Assembly: GCA_946534585.1 (NCBI GenBank)
Contig: CAMNCV010000130.1
Span: forward strand, 62,001 to 126,000
Direction: 5' to 3'
Length of the DNA stretch: 64,000 nt
From: an uncultured Prevotellaceae bacterium
Lineage (GTDB): Bacteria > Bacteroidota > Bacteroidia > Bacteroidales > Bacteroidaceae
The position numbers and the translations under genes were made by a program. Shown here piece by piece: positions 1-11,114 of the stretch. Every line of letters begins with the position of its first letter. Within the stretch, counting starts at the first letter, position 1. A model generated the notes under the pieces. It was not told where the DNA came from, did no database searches, and saw nothing but the letters and a program-made list of their open reading frames with translations.

Positions 1-1110
1 AGAAGAACCGATTTTGCGGCTCACACCAACGAATTTAGTCAAGTCCCATCGTGGTATCTTACATATCAGATAGTCAAGTGACGGTGCCACGTATGCGGAA
101 TTAGGCGTACCCATCTCGCCAATCTGGTCAAGGGTATAGCCCAATGCTATCTTTGCTGCTACAAAAGCAAGCGGATATCCCGTAGCCTTTGAAGCTAAAG
201 CTGACGAGCGACTCAGTCGCGCATTGATTTCGATAATGCGGTAGTCGTTGGTCTCTGCATTGAATGCATACTGTATGTTACACTCACCTACTATATTAAG
301 GTGACGCACACACTTCACTGCTATATCCTGCAACATCTTCACCTGTTCTTCTGTCAGCGAGCAGGTAGGAGCCACAACGATAGACTCACCAGTGTGAATG
401 CCGAGCGGATCAAAGTTTTCCATTGACGCTACAGTGAAGCAATGGTCGTTAGCATCGCGAATAACTTCAAACTCTATCTCCTTCCATCCCTTCAGACACT
501 CCTCTACAAGCACCTGCGGAGCAAACGTAAATGCACTCTCGGCTATTTCCTTAAACTTCTCTTCGTCAGGACACACACCAGAACCCAGTCCACCAAGTGC
601 ATATGCTGAGCGTATCATTATAGGATAACCGATACGGCGTGCAGCCTCAACAGCGCTCTCCATTGTTTCGCAAGCCTCACTCACTGGCACTTTCAAATCC
701 ACCTTATTGAGTTCCTTAACGAATAGATCGCGGTCTTCTGTATTCATGATAGCCTCGACGCTGGTACCGAGTACCTCAACTCCATACTCTTTCAAGACGC
801 CAGTCTGGTAAAGTTCCGTACCGCAGTTGAGAGCTGTCTGTCCGCCAAAGGCGAGCAATATGCCATCAGGACGCTCTTTCTTTATCACCTCAGTAACGAA
901 ATAGGTGTTTACTGGTAGGAAATACACCTTGTCGGCAATGCCCTCACTTGTTTGGATTGTTGCCACATTAGGATTGATGAGCACACTGCTGATGCCTTCT
1001 TCGCGCAAGGCTTTCAGTGCCTGCGAACCAGAGTAGTCGAACTCTCCCGCCTGTCCAATCTTCAGTGCGCCTGAGCCCAACACGAGTACTTTCTTGAGTT
1101 GTTTTTTCAT
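1..1110 (-). CDS. carB: Carbamoyl-phosphate synthase large subunit, N-terminal part (continues beyond window start)
   Basis: Reverse-strand translation from ATG at 1110: [67 protein letters not shown]..., the typical CarB N-terminus. Open at the window edge, so absent from the ORF track. Confidence 0.93.
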   Translation of the reverse strand, partial: MKKQLKKVLVLGSGALKIGQAGEFDYSGSQALKALREEGISSVLINPNVATIQTSEGIADKVYFLPVNTYFVTEVIKKERPDGILLAFGGQTALNCGTELYQTGVLKEYGVEVLGTSVEAIMNTEDRDLFVKELNKVDLKVPVSEACETMESAVEAARRIGYPIMIRSAYALGGLGSGVCPDEEKFKEIAESAFTFAPQVLVEECLKGWKEIEFEVIRDANDHCFTVASMENFDPLGIHTGESIVVAPTCSLTEEQVKMLQDIAVKCVRHLNIVGECNIQYAFNAETNDYRIIEINARLSRSSALASKATGYPLAFVAAKIALGYTLDQIGEMGTPNSAYVAPSLDYLICKIPRWDLTKFVGVSRKIGSS

Positions 1111-1427
1111 TATATTTGTTCTGATGTTTAGATATCCGTTTGCTACAGTCCCTATCTCTCCAATTTAATCATAGTGCAAAGGTAATAATTTTTTCTCTAA
1201 CTTCAAAGCATTTTGTTTTCTTTTTTTATTTTACACTCACATACTCGCCGCGGGATTACATTTTGTTATCATTTCCGCCTTTTAACTTTCATTTTGATTT
1301 TTGCAACTGCCTATATACTCAATTATTTGAAAACACATGTCATTTATTTTTGTACAGCGAAATTATAGCGCAGATACTAACATTTTAATTATCAACAATA
1401 TAATAAAAAATAACACAAAATCATTTC

Positions 1428-1537
1428 ATAAAAGCATAGCGATTACACTGTAATTGATATGCTTTTACTGCATCATCGCTATCATATCACGATGTAACAG
1501 CAATCATATTACAATGCTAAAGCTATGCTTTTACCTT
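1428..1537. repeat. 22-bp dyad-repeat array 1 (5 units)
   Basis: Contiguous 22-mers: ATAAAAGCATAGCGATTACACT / GTAATTGATATGCTTTTACTGC / ATCATCGCTATCATATCACGAT / GTAACAGCAATCATATTACAAT / GCTAAAGCTATGCTTTTACCTT. Confidence 0.85.
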
Positions 1538-1539
1538 AA

Positions 1540-1680
1540 TCAAATGAGTTTTTTAAGTAAAAATGCGTTTTTCCTACCTATATAATACAAGAATGTCAGT
1601 CGTGGATTTTCTATTTCGTCATCCTCGACTGACATTTCTCTTTTGACATTCTGACAACCACAAGCCCTTATGGGCGACAT
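1540..1680 (-). CDS. Possible 46-aa small ORF MSPIRACGCQNVKREMSVEDDEIENPRLTFLYYIGRKNAFLLKKLI, overlapping strong hairpins
   Basis: Open frame ATG(1680)-TGA(1540) read by hand from the reverse strand. Overlaps inverted repeats, so coding status is uncertain. Confidence 0.25.
   Translation of the reverse strand: MSPIRACGCQNVKREMSVEDDEIENPRLTFLYYIGRKNAFLLKKLI
1592..1636. repeat. Perfect 11-bp inverted repeat (AATGTCAGTCG...CGACTGACATT), 23-nt loop
   Basis: Arms 1592-1602 and 1626-1636 are exact reverse complements. Confidence 0.8.
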
Positions 1681-1725
1681 TGTGTCAGTTTGCAATATGG
1701 CTTTCTATATGCGCATAGGCATTTT

Positions 1726-2346
1726 CTAATAAAACTGCTTTATAAAGTTTTCTAACCTGACTAATCCCTTATCCGTGCATATTCCACGTATCATAACAAC
1801 AAGGAAATTAACAAGCAACTGCTTATAAGTAAAATTCTTGTATGCAATTTCTGTACGTATCATACGCAACGAGCCTATTGTTATCATCCTGAACACATAA
1901 TAATCTATCTCAGGACGGAAATAACCTTGTTCCACTCCCTTGACAAAAAAGTCCTGAGATGCTTTCTCCTGACCACTATTATAGGAATCAAACAACTGCT
2001 CGGCAGCTGGGTATCGTATTATATCCTTAAAGAAATCTGCATGGGTTCTTGCAGTGAACTCTACCTGTTGGCGAAGTACTTCGAGAAGTATGTCAAACAC
2101 ATTGTCACAGTTTTCTGCAAATTCACGCATCTGTGTTCTGCGCTCTTCTAGCATTTTCTTAATTACATCTACCAGTACCTCTTCCTTGTTGGCATACACC
2201 TCATATAGAGTTCGCTTTGAGATACCAAGTCTTCCCGCCAAATCATCCATCTTGACTGCACGAATACCATACTCGCAGAAGCTTCTTTCTGCCTCCGCAA
2301 TTATGTTTGGCTTTAACCTTTTCTTATAGTCAGAGAGTTCCTGCAT
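1726..2346 (-). CDS. TetR/AcrR family transcriptional regulator
   Basis: N-terminal HTH IIAEAERSFCEYGIRAVKMDDLAGRLGISKRTLYEVYANKEEVL is typical of TetR. Confidence 0.9.
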   Translation of the reverse strand: MQELSDYKKRLKPNIIAEAERSFCEYGIRAVKMDDLAGRLGISKRTLYEVYANKEEVLVDVIKKMLEERRTQMREFAENCDNVFDILLEVLRQQVEFTARTHADFFKDIIRYPAAEQLFDSYNSGQEKASQDFFVKGVEQGYFRPEIDYYVFRMITIGSLRMIRTEIAYKNFTYKQLLVNFLVVMIRGICTDKGLVRLENFIKQFY

Positions 2347-2406
2347 GGTAAAAGGTGGATATTAAGAATAATACTATTTGAACATGCCTCGCTCCGTTAT
2401 AGTAAT

Positions 2407-2847
2407 TTAGAATGGCAAATCTTCTGCGCTATCTCCTTGTGCAGCAGTATCAGTTGGAGCGGCGGCCGATGCCACTGGTGCGGATACTGCCTGTGCAGAA
2501 GCGTCCGTTGCTGCCTGTGTAGGAGCATTATAAGGCTGGGCTGACGGTGCTGGTGCAGAACCCATCTGTGAGGGATCAACAGGACGTACGTCAAATGCGC
2601 GTATGCTGTTAAACCAGCGGCCGTTCCATTCGTGCGCATCAATATCAAAAGCCACGAGAACTTCCTGACCTATCTGTATATTAAAACGCGATATACGATC
2701 AGCACCGAACACATCAAACACCATCTTCTTTGGGTAGGTCTCATGTGTCTCAATGACATATTCCTGTACTTTCCACTCTGTACCACTACGCTGGCTTACA
2801 CCGCCACGCTCTGGCAATACCGCGATAATCTTCCCTTGTAATTCCAT
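2407..2847 (-). CDS. DUF3127-family protein (OB-fold-like, Q/A/P-rich tail)
   Basis: MELQGKIIAVLPERGGVSQRSGTEWKVQEYVIETHETYPKKMVFDVFGADRI... matches the DUF3127 pattern; acidic C-terminus EDLPF resembles SSB tails. Confidence 0.75.
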   Translation of the reverse strand: MELQGKIIAVLPERGGVSQRSGTEWKVQEYVIETHETYPKKMVFDVFGADRISRFNIQIGQEVLVAFDIDAHEWNGRWFNSIRAFDVRPVDPSQMGSAPAPSAQPYNAPTQAATDASAQAVSAPVASAAAPTDTAAQGDSAEDLPF

Positions 2848-2937
2848 TTTCTATTTTCAATATATTAAAAAGCTATAACTAATTTTTCTGCGAAATTACA
2901 AAAAAAATAATAAATTAAGAAACTTTTTATGTTTTTT

Positions 2938-2969
2938 TTTGCCCAATTTATATGTTTTTTGTATTTTTG
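2938..2969 (+). promoter_or_regulatory. Putative Bacteroidetes-type promoter for dnaN (TTTG-N20-TATTTTTG)
   Basis: TTTG at 2938-2941, TATTTTTG at 2962-2969, 20-nt spacer. Confidence 0.5.
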
Positions 2970-3034
2970 CATAACATTTTACCAACAAAATATTATATAC
3001 TAAACATAAAACAAACATTATAAATTATATAACA

Positions 3035-4162
3035 ATGAGATTTACACTGTCTTCTTCACTGCTAAGTAGCAAACTCACTTCGCTATCAAAGGTTATAAGT
3101 TCTAAGAACTCTCTCTCCATTCTCGGCAGTTTTCTTTTCGAGATTAAGAATGGTCAACTCACGCTTACGGCAAGCGACAGCGACAATATGTTGAGATACG
3201 TACTTGAACTAACCAACTGCGACGGCGAGGGGTCTTTTTGCGTACCAAATAAAATTATGCTCTCAGCAGTAAAGGAACTGGCTGACCAGCCTGTGACCTT
3301 TGAAGTTGACACCAATGACAACAGCATACGAATGGTTTACCAGAATGGTTCGTATCGTATCACTGGACAGAGTGCTGACGAGTATCCCGTGCTCAGCACC
3401 ATCAGCGGACCTTGCACCGAAGCAAAACTTACGGCTGCTTCTCTCTCACAGAATATACAACGTTCTCTGTTTGCTGTTTCCACTGACAACATCCACATGG
3501 TGATGAACGGCATATACTTTGATTTGCGCGAAGAATGCCTGAACGTAGTTGCAAGCGACGGATGCAAACTCGTACGCAATATGCTTTTCACATGCAATAC
3601 GGAGCTTCCCGCTTCATTTATCCTGCCACAGAAGCCTGCTTCACTGCTCCGCACAGTGCTTAGTCCTGAGGACGAGAGTACCGTCACACTGCGCTTTAAC
3701 GAGAAAAATGCAGAGTTCGTCCTGCCTGACGGTATTCTGACCTGTCTGCTGATTGAGGGCAAATTTCCTAATTACAAGAACGTAATACCGACAGATAACC
3801 CCAACGTAATTACAATTGACCGCAAGAGTCTCATCAGCGCACTGAAGCGCATACTGCCTTTCTCCAACGAAAATACAGAACTGGTAAAACTACGCTTGAG
3901 CCAAAGCAATATGGAAGTACTCGCAGAAGATGCAGATTTCGCTACATACGCACAAGAAGACATCATGTGTGACTACAACGGAACACCAATGACCATTGGT
4001 TTCAAGGGTACGACATTGACTGACATCCTCAACAACCTTACAGGCGAAGATGTAGTGATTGAACTGGGCGACCCAAGCCGTGCCGGTGTAATACGTCCTT
4101 GCGTACAACCAGAGAAAGAAGACGTACTGATGCTTATCATGCCTATGCTTATCAACGATTAA
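3035..4162 (+). CDS. dnaN: DNA polymerase III beta subunit (sliding clamp)
   Basis: 375 aa; MRFTLSSSLLSSKLTSLSKVISSKNSLSILGSFLFEI... and C-terminal VLMLIMPMLIND typical of DnaN. Confidence 0.95.
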   Translation: MRFTLSSSLLSSKLTSLSKVISSKNSLSILGSFLFEIKNGQLTLTASDSDNMLRYVLELTNCDGEGSFCVPNKIMLSAVKELADQPVTFEVDTNDNSIRMVYQNGSYRITGQSADEYPVLSTISGPCTEAKLTAASLSQNIQRSLFAVSTDNIHMVMNGIYFDLREECLNVVASDGCKLVRNMLFTCNTELPASFILPQKPASLLRTVLSPEDESTVTLRFNEKNAEFVLPDGILTCLLIEGKFPNYKNVIPTDNPNVITIDRKSLISALKRILPFSNENTELVKLRLSQSNMEVLAEDADFATYAQEDIMCDYNGTPMTIGFKGTTLTDILNNLTGEDVVIELGDPSRAGVIRPCVQPEKEDVLMLIMPMLIND

Positions 4163-4180
4163 CAATACATATTCTGACGA

Positions 4181-5053
4181 ATGAAACTGAATCTTACCAA
4201 ACCTCTGATAGTATTCGATTTGGAAACTACTGGACTGGAAATCGCAAAAGATCGCATCATCCAGATAAGCTATATCAAAGTGATGCCTAATGGCGATGAG
4301 CGACGAGAAAATCATTTCGTCAATCCTGGTCGTCAGATACCACAAGAGGTACAGGAACTCACTCATATTACCGACGAGATGGTAAGTCAGGCTCCATCAT
4401 TTAAGCAACTGGCTCCCACCCTTGCAGCAGATTTTGAGGGCTGTGACTTTGCTGGATACAACTCCAACAATTTCGATATACCCATGCTTGCTGAGGAGTT
4501 TCTGCGCGCAGGAATATCGTTCGATTTTAGTCAGTCACGCATGATTGATGCCTGTCGTATCTTCCGGTTTATGGAAAAACGCACGCTTACCGCTGCTTAC
4601 AAATTCTATACAGGAAGGAAGATGGAAGACGATTTTCAGGCACACCTTGCTGATAACGACACCGAGGCTACTTACCGCGTACTGCAGGGACAACTTGATA
4701 TGTACCAACCTGGCAGGCAGGAGGAGGAAGAACGTCAGATGCCTAACGACATGGATATACTCAATACCATCAGTAATCCACAGAAAGTGGTTGACTTTGC
4801 AGGTCGAATAGTATGGGGAAAACTTATGGGCCCCGACGGTAAACCCCTTCTCAACCCTGATGGTACAGAGAGAATGCGTGAGGAATTTAATTTCGGTAAA
4901 TACAAGGGATGGGCTGTTGCCGATGTACTCAGACGTGATCCTGGCTATATTAGTTGGATGCTTAGTGGCGATTTTACCCTCGACACAAAACAGGCTATCA
5001 CACGCATACGACTGCGCGAAGCTACAGCAAATGGCAATAGAACGCTATTATGA
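4181..5053 (+). CDS. DnaQ-like 3'-5' exonuclease with C-terminal DUF3820-like region
   Basis: LIVFDLETTGLEIAKDRIIQIS exonuclease motif I; C-terminal FNFGKYKGWAVADVLRRDPGYISWML. Confidence 0.9.
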   Translation: MKLNLTKPLIVFDLETTGLEIAKDRIIQISYIKVMPNGDERRENHFVNPGRQIPQEVQELTHITDEMVSQAPSFKQLAPTLAADFEGCDFAGYNSNNFDIPMLAEEFLRAGISFDFSQSRMIDACRIFRFMEKRTLTAAYKFYTGRKMEDDFQAHLADNDTEATYRVLQGQLDMYQPGRQEEEERQMPNDMDILNTISNPQKVVDFAGRIVWGKLMGPDGKPLLNPDGTERMREEFNFGKYKGWAVADVLRRDPGYISWMLSGDFTLDTKQAITRIRLREATANGNRTLL

Positions 5054-5088
5054 TTATATCATTAAGACATAACACAAAACAATACGAG

Positions 5089-6012
5089 ATGTTGCGAACC
5101 ATCTTCAGACGATTATTGCTCATGACTATAATGTCATGGGCAATGTCGGCTTATATATGCGCACAGGAATTAAATGCAAAAGTCAACATCAACCACTCTC
5201 AGATACAAGGTACGGAAAATTCCGTGTTTGACGAACTGAAGGAGAAACTCGAGGAGTTTATCAATCAGCAACAGTGGACTGCGTTGAAATTTCAAGAAAA
5301 CGAACGCATCACCTGCAGTTTCAACATTACTGTAAAAGAGTACAAGAAAGATGCGGGAACATGGACTTGCACTTGTATGGTACAGGCTAACAGACCCGTG
5401 TACAACTCTACATACACATCTACTCTGTTTCAATTTCAGGATAATGACTTCGTATTTACATTCAATCAATTCGACAAAATTGAATTTAACGAAGAAGCTA
5501 TCGATGACCAATTAACGGCTCTCGTAGCATACTATGCTCTCATGATAATAGGATGGGACCTTGACAGTTTCTCATCCAAAGGAGGAGAAGATGTACTCCA
5601 ACACTGCATGAACCTCACCAACAATGCTCAGAATCTTGACTATCCCGGATGGAAAGCATACGAAAACAGTAAAAATCGCTTTGCTTTAATCAACGACTAT
5701 CTTGACGGCGCAATGGAACCACTACGCCTGCTACAATACGATTACTATCGTAAGGGACTTGACGAAATGGCAAGCAACGTAGAGAGGGGGCGCACAGAAA
5801 TTTCCACTTCACTGACCACAAATCTAAAGACTGCACACGAAAACAGACCAAGTTGTCTGCTACCACAGATATGGACTGACATCAAAAAAGATGAAATAGC
5901 CAACATCTACAAAGGAAAAGGAACATCAAAGGAAAAAGAAAATGTCTATGACGTGCTCTATAATATCAACCCTTCACAAAGCACTTCATGGAATCAAATA
6001 AAAGAAAACTAA
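5089..6012 (+). CDS. DUF4835 family secreted protein
   Basis: Signal peptide (MLRTIFRRLLLMTIMSWAMSAYICAQ), position directly upstream of recN, and ELNAKVNINHSQIQGTENSVFDELKEKLEEFINQQQWT typical of DUF4835. Start trimmed from 5050. Confidence 0.8.
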   Translation: MLRTIFRRLLLMTIMSWAMSAYICAQELNAKVNINHSQIQGTENSVFDELKEKLEEFINQQQWTALKFQENERITCSFNITVKEYKKDAGTWTCTCMVQANRPVYNSTYTSTLFQFQDNDFVFTFNQFDKIEFNEEAIDDQLTALVAYYALMIIGWDLDSFSSKGGEDVLQHCMNLTNNAQNLDYPGWKAYENSKNRFALINDYLDGAMEPLRLLQYDYYRKGLDEMASNVERGRTEISTSLTTNLKTAHENRPSCLLPQIWTDIKKDEIANIYKGKGTSKEKENVYDVLYNINPSQSTSWNQIKEN

Positions 6013-7710
6013 ATGCTTAAACACCTATATATAAAAAACTATGCTCTCATCGATGCCCTGGACATTGATTTTGCCTCTGGTTTCTCTGTAATAACCGGCG
6101 AGACTGGGGCTGGAAAAAGTATCATACTTGGTGCTATAGGACTGTTGCTGGGACAGCGAGCTGATCCGAAAGCCGTAAAAGGTGATGCTACAAAATGTAT
6201 GATTGAAGCCACTTTCGACCTTTCTGGGATGAATCAAATCGCCACGTTAACAAAATCAGAGAGCAGTATGGCACGCTGGTTCGACGACAATGATTTCGAA
6301 TACGACGATACATGTTGCATCATTAGAAGGGAGGTTACCGCTGCTGGGAAAAGCCGTGGTTTCATAAATGACACACCAGCAACGCTTACACAGATGCGCG
6401 AACTTGGCGAGATGCTTATTGACGTTCATTCACAACACCAAAATCTGCTATTGCAGAAGGATAATTTCCAACTAAAGGTGATAGATATCATTGCGGCAAA
6501 CGCTAAAGTGAGGAATGAATATACAAAGGCATATAAAGAATACCATAAAGCCAAAAAAGAATTGGAAGACATCCGTAATGCTGCGGAAGCCGCAAAAAAC
6601 AATGAAGAGTTTATGCGCTTTCAGTTTGACGAACTACAAAGCGCTATGCTGCAAGACGGAGAACAAGAACAACTTGAGGAAGAACAACAGCTTGCTACAC
6701 ACACTGAAGATATAAAATCAGCACTTTACGAAGTTGACAATTTGCTCAACAATGACGACAATGGCATAGTATTCATGACAAGCCAAACTACGCAACGGAT
6801 ATCGTCAGCCGTTCCAATCTACCCCAAACTTAGCGAATTGGCAGACAGACTTGAGAGTAGTCTTATAGAGTTAAAAGATATTGCACAGGAAATCAACAAC
6901 GAGGCATCTGCAATAGATTTTGACCCGGAAAGGCTCGCTTACGTCAATGAGCGACTTGACAAAATCTACTTCCTTGAGAAAAAATACAAAAAAGAAAACA
7001 TATCGGAACTGCTTGAAGAGCAAGAACGACTGAGGCAGACGATAGATATGCTGGATTGCAGTGACGATGACATCATAAAGAAAGAAAAAGAAGTGGAGGT
7101 ATTATTTACCACCGCACAAAAAAACGCTGACAAACTTTCCAAAAGTCGCAAAGATATTGTCGATTCCTTGCAGAATGATGTCGTAACACGATTAGTTGCC
7201 TTGGGTATGCCAAGCGCAACATTCAAAATCGACATTGAGACACGCGAACTTGCCGATGACGGCCAAGACAAAGTAGCCTTCCTTTTCTCTGCTAATAAAG
7301 GTATGCCACTGCGTCCCGTAGCACAGGTAGCATCCGGAGGAGAAATTGCACGTCTTATGCTCACACTTAAAGCACTGATAAGCCGTGCTGTGAAACTTCC
7401 TACTATCATATTCGATGAAATAGATACAGGAGTGAGTGGTAAGATTGCAGAGCAGATGGCAGCAATAATGAGGGATATGGGGAACAGCGACCGACAGGTT
7501 TTGAGCATCACCCACCTGCCACAGATTGCAGCTTGCGGAGCACATCACTACAAAGTAGAAAAGCACGAGACACAGGAAGCAACTACATCTGTCATGAGGC
7601 TACTCGACAAAGAAGAACGCATACGAGAGATTGCACAGATGCTCAGTGGTTCTGACATCACAGAAGCTGCCATGACACACGCTAAAGAGATGATTAACGC
7701 AAACTCATAA
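6013..7710 (+). CDS. recN: DNA repair protein RecN
   Basis: MLKHLYIKNYALIDALDIDFASGFSVITGETGAGKSI; ASGGEIARLMLTLK signature; FDEIDTGVSG Walker B. Confidence 0.97.
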   Translation: MLKHLYIKNYALIDALDIDFASGFSVITGETGAGKSIILGAIGLLLGQRADPKAVKGDATKCMIEATFDLSGMNQIATLTKSESSMARWFDDNDFEYDDTCCIIRREVTAAGKSRGFINDTPATLTQMRELGEMLIDVHSQHQNLLLQKDNFQLKVIDIIAANAKVRNEYTKAYKEYHKAKKELEDIRNAAEAAKNNEEFMRFQFDELQSAMLQDGEQEQLEEEQQLATHTEDIKSALYEVDNLLNNDDNGIVFMTSQTTQRISSAVPIYPKLSELADRLESSLIELKDIAQEINNEASAIDFDPERLAYVNERLDKIYFLEKKYKKENISELLEEQERLRQTIDMLDCSDDDIIKKEKEVEVLFTTAQKNADKLSKSRKDIVDSLQNDVVTRLVALGMPSATFKIDIETRELADDGQDKVAFLFSANKGMPLRPVAQVASGGEIARLMLTLKALISRAVKLPTIIFDEIDTGVSGKIAEQMAAIMRDMGNSDRQVLSITHLPQIAACGAHHYKVEKHETQEATTSVMRLLDKEERIREIAQMLSGSDITEAAMTHAKEMINANS

Positions 7711-7743
7711 TATTACCCCACCCCACACTAAAATTCTCACAAG

Positions 7744-8349
7744 ATGATAATAAAAAAAGCCGAATTTACCATCAGTGCTGCAAAGTTGTCGCAATGCCCC
7801 AAAGACACAAAGATGGAGTTTGCCTTCATCGGGCGAAGCAACGTAGGCAAGTCAAGTCTTATAAATATGCTCACGGGAAAGAAAGGCTTGGCAAAAACGA
7901 GTGCGACCCCTGGCAAGACACTGCTTATAAATCATTTCTTAGTCAACGAAGAATGGTACATTGTTGATTTGCCTGGATATGGTTTCGCAAAGCGGTCAAA
8001 GAAAGTACAGGAGGATATTAACCGTATGATTAACTCCTACATACTCAACCGCGAGCAATGTGTCAATGTTTTTCTTCTTATTGACATACGACATGCCCCT
8101 CTGAAAATCGACTTAGACTTCATCAACTGGCTCGGAGAGAACGGAGTACCTTTCTCTATTATCTTCACCAAAGCTGACAAACTCGGAAGCGTAAAAGCGA
8201 AACAAAATGCCATGGCATATATGAACCATCTGCTTGAGGAATGGGAAGAACTCCCACCACACTTCATTACAAGTGCAGAGAAGAAAGAGGGGAAAGACGA
8301 GGTACTTGAATACATAGACAATATTTTACATGGCGATACCATTTCTTGA
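7744..8349 (+). CDS. engB: Ribosome biogenesis GTP-binding protein YihA/YsxC (EngB)
   Basis: [34 protein letters not shown]...[13 protein letters not shown]. Confidence 0.96.
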   Translation: MIIKKAEFTISAAKLSQCPKDTKMEFAFIGRSNVGKSSLINMLTGKKGLAKTSATPGKTLLINHFLVNEEWYIVDLPGYGFAKRSKKVQEDINRMINSYILNREQCVNVFLLIDIRHAPLKIDLDFINWLGENGVPFSIIFTKADKLGSVKAKQNAMAYMNHLLEEWEELPPHFITSAEKKEGKDEVLEYIDNILHGDTIS

Positions 8350-10129
8350 AGTTCAGAACGTTACAAAACGTTTCGGAGAAAGACTTCTCTTCAGCAATAT
8401 ATCATTCAGTATAGCAGAGGGACAATGTGTTGGACTGATTGCACAGAACGGCACGGGCAAGACAACATTGCTCTCTATGCTTAACGGAGAAGAAAATGCT
8501 GATAGTGGCGACATAATATACAGAAACGACATTACTATCGGATATCTGAAGCAACAGCCTGAATTCCGAGATACAGACACTGTGCTGAGTGCTTGCTTTA
8601 GTAATGACACCCCTGATGACGAGACACAACTCAAAGCCAAGCAAATACTCACAAAGTTAAAGATAACAGACTTGCAACAGCCTGTCAAGCAATTAAGCGG
8701 AGGTCAGCAAAAACGCGTCGCACTGGCACGTATTCTGATTTCTAATCCCGATATGTTCATACTTGACGAGCCAACAAATCACCTTGACCTGGAAATGGTG
8801 GAATGGCTTGAGAACTTTCTACGAAGAGGAAACAAGACCATACTGATGGTTACGCACGATCGTTTTTTCCTCGACAATGTATGTAGCATCATAATAGAAC
8901 TTGACAATCAAACAATATACACATACCGTGGTTCCTACTCTTATTATCTTGAAAAGAGACAACAACGCATAGAGGCCATGGAGGCTAATATACAGCATGC
9001 CAATAACACATACCGAAGAGAATTGGAGTGGATGAGAAGACAACCTCAGGCACGCGGACACAAGGCTCGCAGTCGAGAAGAAGCATTCTATGAATTGGAA
9101 AAGATTGCAAAACAGCGAATAGAGGAACGGCAAGTCAGGCTGAAAGCAACTAATGTATATATAGGTTCGAAAATATTTGAATGTCAATATATAACCAAGA
9201 AATTCCCACAGAAAACTATTCTAGAAAATTTCTACTACAATTTCTCACGCTTTGAGAAAATGGGAATCATAGGAGGTAATGGCACTGGAAAATCCACCTT
9301 CATCAAGATGCTTTTAGGAATAGTACAGCCTGACGAAGGACGTTTCGACATTGGAAGTACCATAAAGTTTGGCTATTATTCACAAGATGGGTTAGACTTC
9401 CGCAAGGACCAGAAAGTTATCGATGTCGTTCGTGATATTGCTGAATACGTAGATTTAGGGCAAGGACGCCACTTGACAGCATCACAACTTTTGCAACATT
9501 TTCTTTTCACACCAGAACAGCAACATAACTATGTCTATAAACTCTCTGGAGGCGAGAAGAAAAAACTATACCTATGTAGGGTATTGATGCAAAATCCAAA
9601 CTTTCTTGTTCTTGATGAGCCGACAAATGACCTTGACATAAAAACGCTTCAAATTCTTGAGGAATACTTGCAGGATTTCCCCGGTTGCGTAATTGTGGTT
9701 AGCCATGACCGCTATTTTATGGACAAGGTTGTGGATCATCTCTTGGTATTCAAAGGCAATGGCGTGGTTGAGGATTTTCCTGGCAATTACACACAGTATC
9801 GAGAATGGCAAAAGACTTCGCCTGTTCCTACGTCTGTTCTTAACACCGACTCCAACACCTATAAAGAAAAGAAAAAAGCTAACGGACCACGAGACCCCAA
9901 CGCTGTACAAAAGCGACGTATGTCATATAAGGAGAAAAAGGAGTTTGAACAGATTACTATTGATATAGAAAGGCTTACAAACGAAAAGAAACAAATTGAA
10001 GACCAACTAAGTAGTGGAGACATAAGCGTTGAAAAAATAACAGAACTCAGCAAACGTCTCCCAATTCTGAAAGAAGAATTAGATGAAAAAGAAATGAGAT
10101 GGCTTGAATTGTCTGAGCTTGACGATTAA
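8330..10129 (+). CDS. ABC-F family ATP-binding protein
   Basis: Two ABC cassettes ([33 protein letters not shown]), no TM segments, C-terminal coiled coil. Overlaps engB by 20 nt. Confidence 0.93.
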   Translation: MAIPFLEVQNVTKRFGERLLFSNISFSIAEGQCVGLIAQNGTGKTTLLSMLNGEENADSGDIIYRNDITIGYLKQQPEFRDTDTVLSACFSNDTPDDETQLKAKQILTKLKITDLQQPVKQLSGGQQKRVALARILISNPDMFILDEPTNHLDLEMVEWLENFLRRGNKTILMVTHDRFFLDNVCSIIIELDNQTIYTYRGSYSYYLEKRQQRIEAMEANIQHANNTYRRELEWMRRQPQARGHKARSREEAFYELEKIAKQRIEERQVRLKATNVYIGSKIFECQYITKKFPQKTILENFYYNFSRFEKMGIIGGNGTGKSTFIKMLLGIVQPDEGRFDIGSTIKFGYYSQDGLDFRKDQKVIDVVRDIAEYVDLGQGRHLTASQLLQHFLFTPEQQHNYVYKLSGGEKKKLYLCRVLMQNPNFLVLDEPTNDLDIKTLQILEEYLQDFPGCVIVVSHDRYFMDKVVDHLLVFKGNGVVEDFPGNYTQYREWQKTSPVPTSVLNTDSNTYKEKKKANGPRDPNAVQKRRMSYKEKKEFEQITIDIERLTNEKKQIEDQLSSGDISVEKITELSKRLPILKEELDEKEMRWLELSELDD

Positions 10130-10232
10130 CTATTACAAGGAGGTTTCTTGGTACTAAGCAACTCACTAATTACAAAAATCCCAACGAGTTATCATTAACC
10201 AAAGTCACATTAATTATCCTTATTATATAATA

Positions 10233-11003
10233 ATGACGCAGCAGTTAAGCAAGAACAAAATAAAATTGATACATAGTCTTGAGAAGAAAAAACACCGCCA
10301 AAAAGAAGGGCTTTTTCTTGCAGAAGGTAATAAGTGTGTAAGCGACCTTATTAAATCTGGCTATTACCCTAAAACTCTAATAGCAACAGAAGATTGGCTA
10401 TCAACAGCAAACATTCCCACTGAAACAGAGATTGTCATTGCTTCTCCAGAAGAAATAAGGAAAGCAAGCTTACTACAGCACCCTCAACAAGTAATGGGAT
10501 TATTTACATTTCCAAAAGAACCAAACAAGAATGAACTTCGTTTAATACCACAACACGAACTATGTCTTTGCCTGGACGGGGTACAGGATCCAGGTAACTT
10601 AGGAACGATTATACGCACAGCAGATTGGTTTGGTATCAGACATATATTCTGCAATGAAACAACCGTTGATGCTTATAATCCCAAGACAGTACAAGCTACT
10701 ATGGGAAGTATCGCCAGAGTACATATACACTATCTTGATTTGACAGATTTCATTAGTTCACTTATAAATGTTTCCGTAATTGGCACAACACTTGATGGGG
10801 AAAATCTCTACGATACCAATCTGCTACAAAAAGGAATAATCGTTATGGGAAACGAAGGAAATGGCATTTCCGAAGAAATCAAGTCACTACTCACACAAAA
10901 GGTTTTGATACCATCGTACCCACAACACTCCAATACAGCAGAAAGCTTAAACGTATCAATCGCAACTGCTATAATATGTGCGGAAATTAGACGGAGATGT
11001 TAA
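10233..11003 (+). CDS. TrmH/SpoU-family RNA 2'-O-methyltransferase
   Basis: CLDGVQDPGNLGTIIRTADWFGI...VMGNEGNGIS...IPSYPQHSNTAESLNVSIATAI. Confidence 0.94.
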   Translation: MTQQLSKNKIKLIHSLEKKKHRQKEGLFLAEGNKCVSDLIKSGYYPKTLIATEDWLSTANIPTETEIVIASPEEIRKASLLQHPQQVMGLFTFPKEPNKNELRLIPQHELCLCLDGVQDPGNLGTIIRTADWFGIRHIFCNETTVDAYNPKTVQATMGSIARVHIHYLDLTDFISSLINVSVIGTTLDGENLYDTNLLQKGIIVMGNEGNGISEEIKSLLTQKVLIPSYPQHSNTAESLNVSIATAIICAEIRRRC

Positions 11004-11114
11004 AAAAACTTTATTTTTCAATCCCTACACAATAAAAAAGCACTTATATCGTACATATATTATTTTTTTTTTGTAACTTTGTGGCATAATGTATAGATAT
11101 AATACCACTGAGTT

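Noticed and set aside
398-628. 76-aa plus-strand ORF
   Set aside because: Lies antisense within carB; no independent coding support.
8330-8349. 20-nt engB/ABC-F overlap as possible frameshift
   Set aside because: Both frames are complete and start with expected N-termini; ordinary operon overlap.
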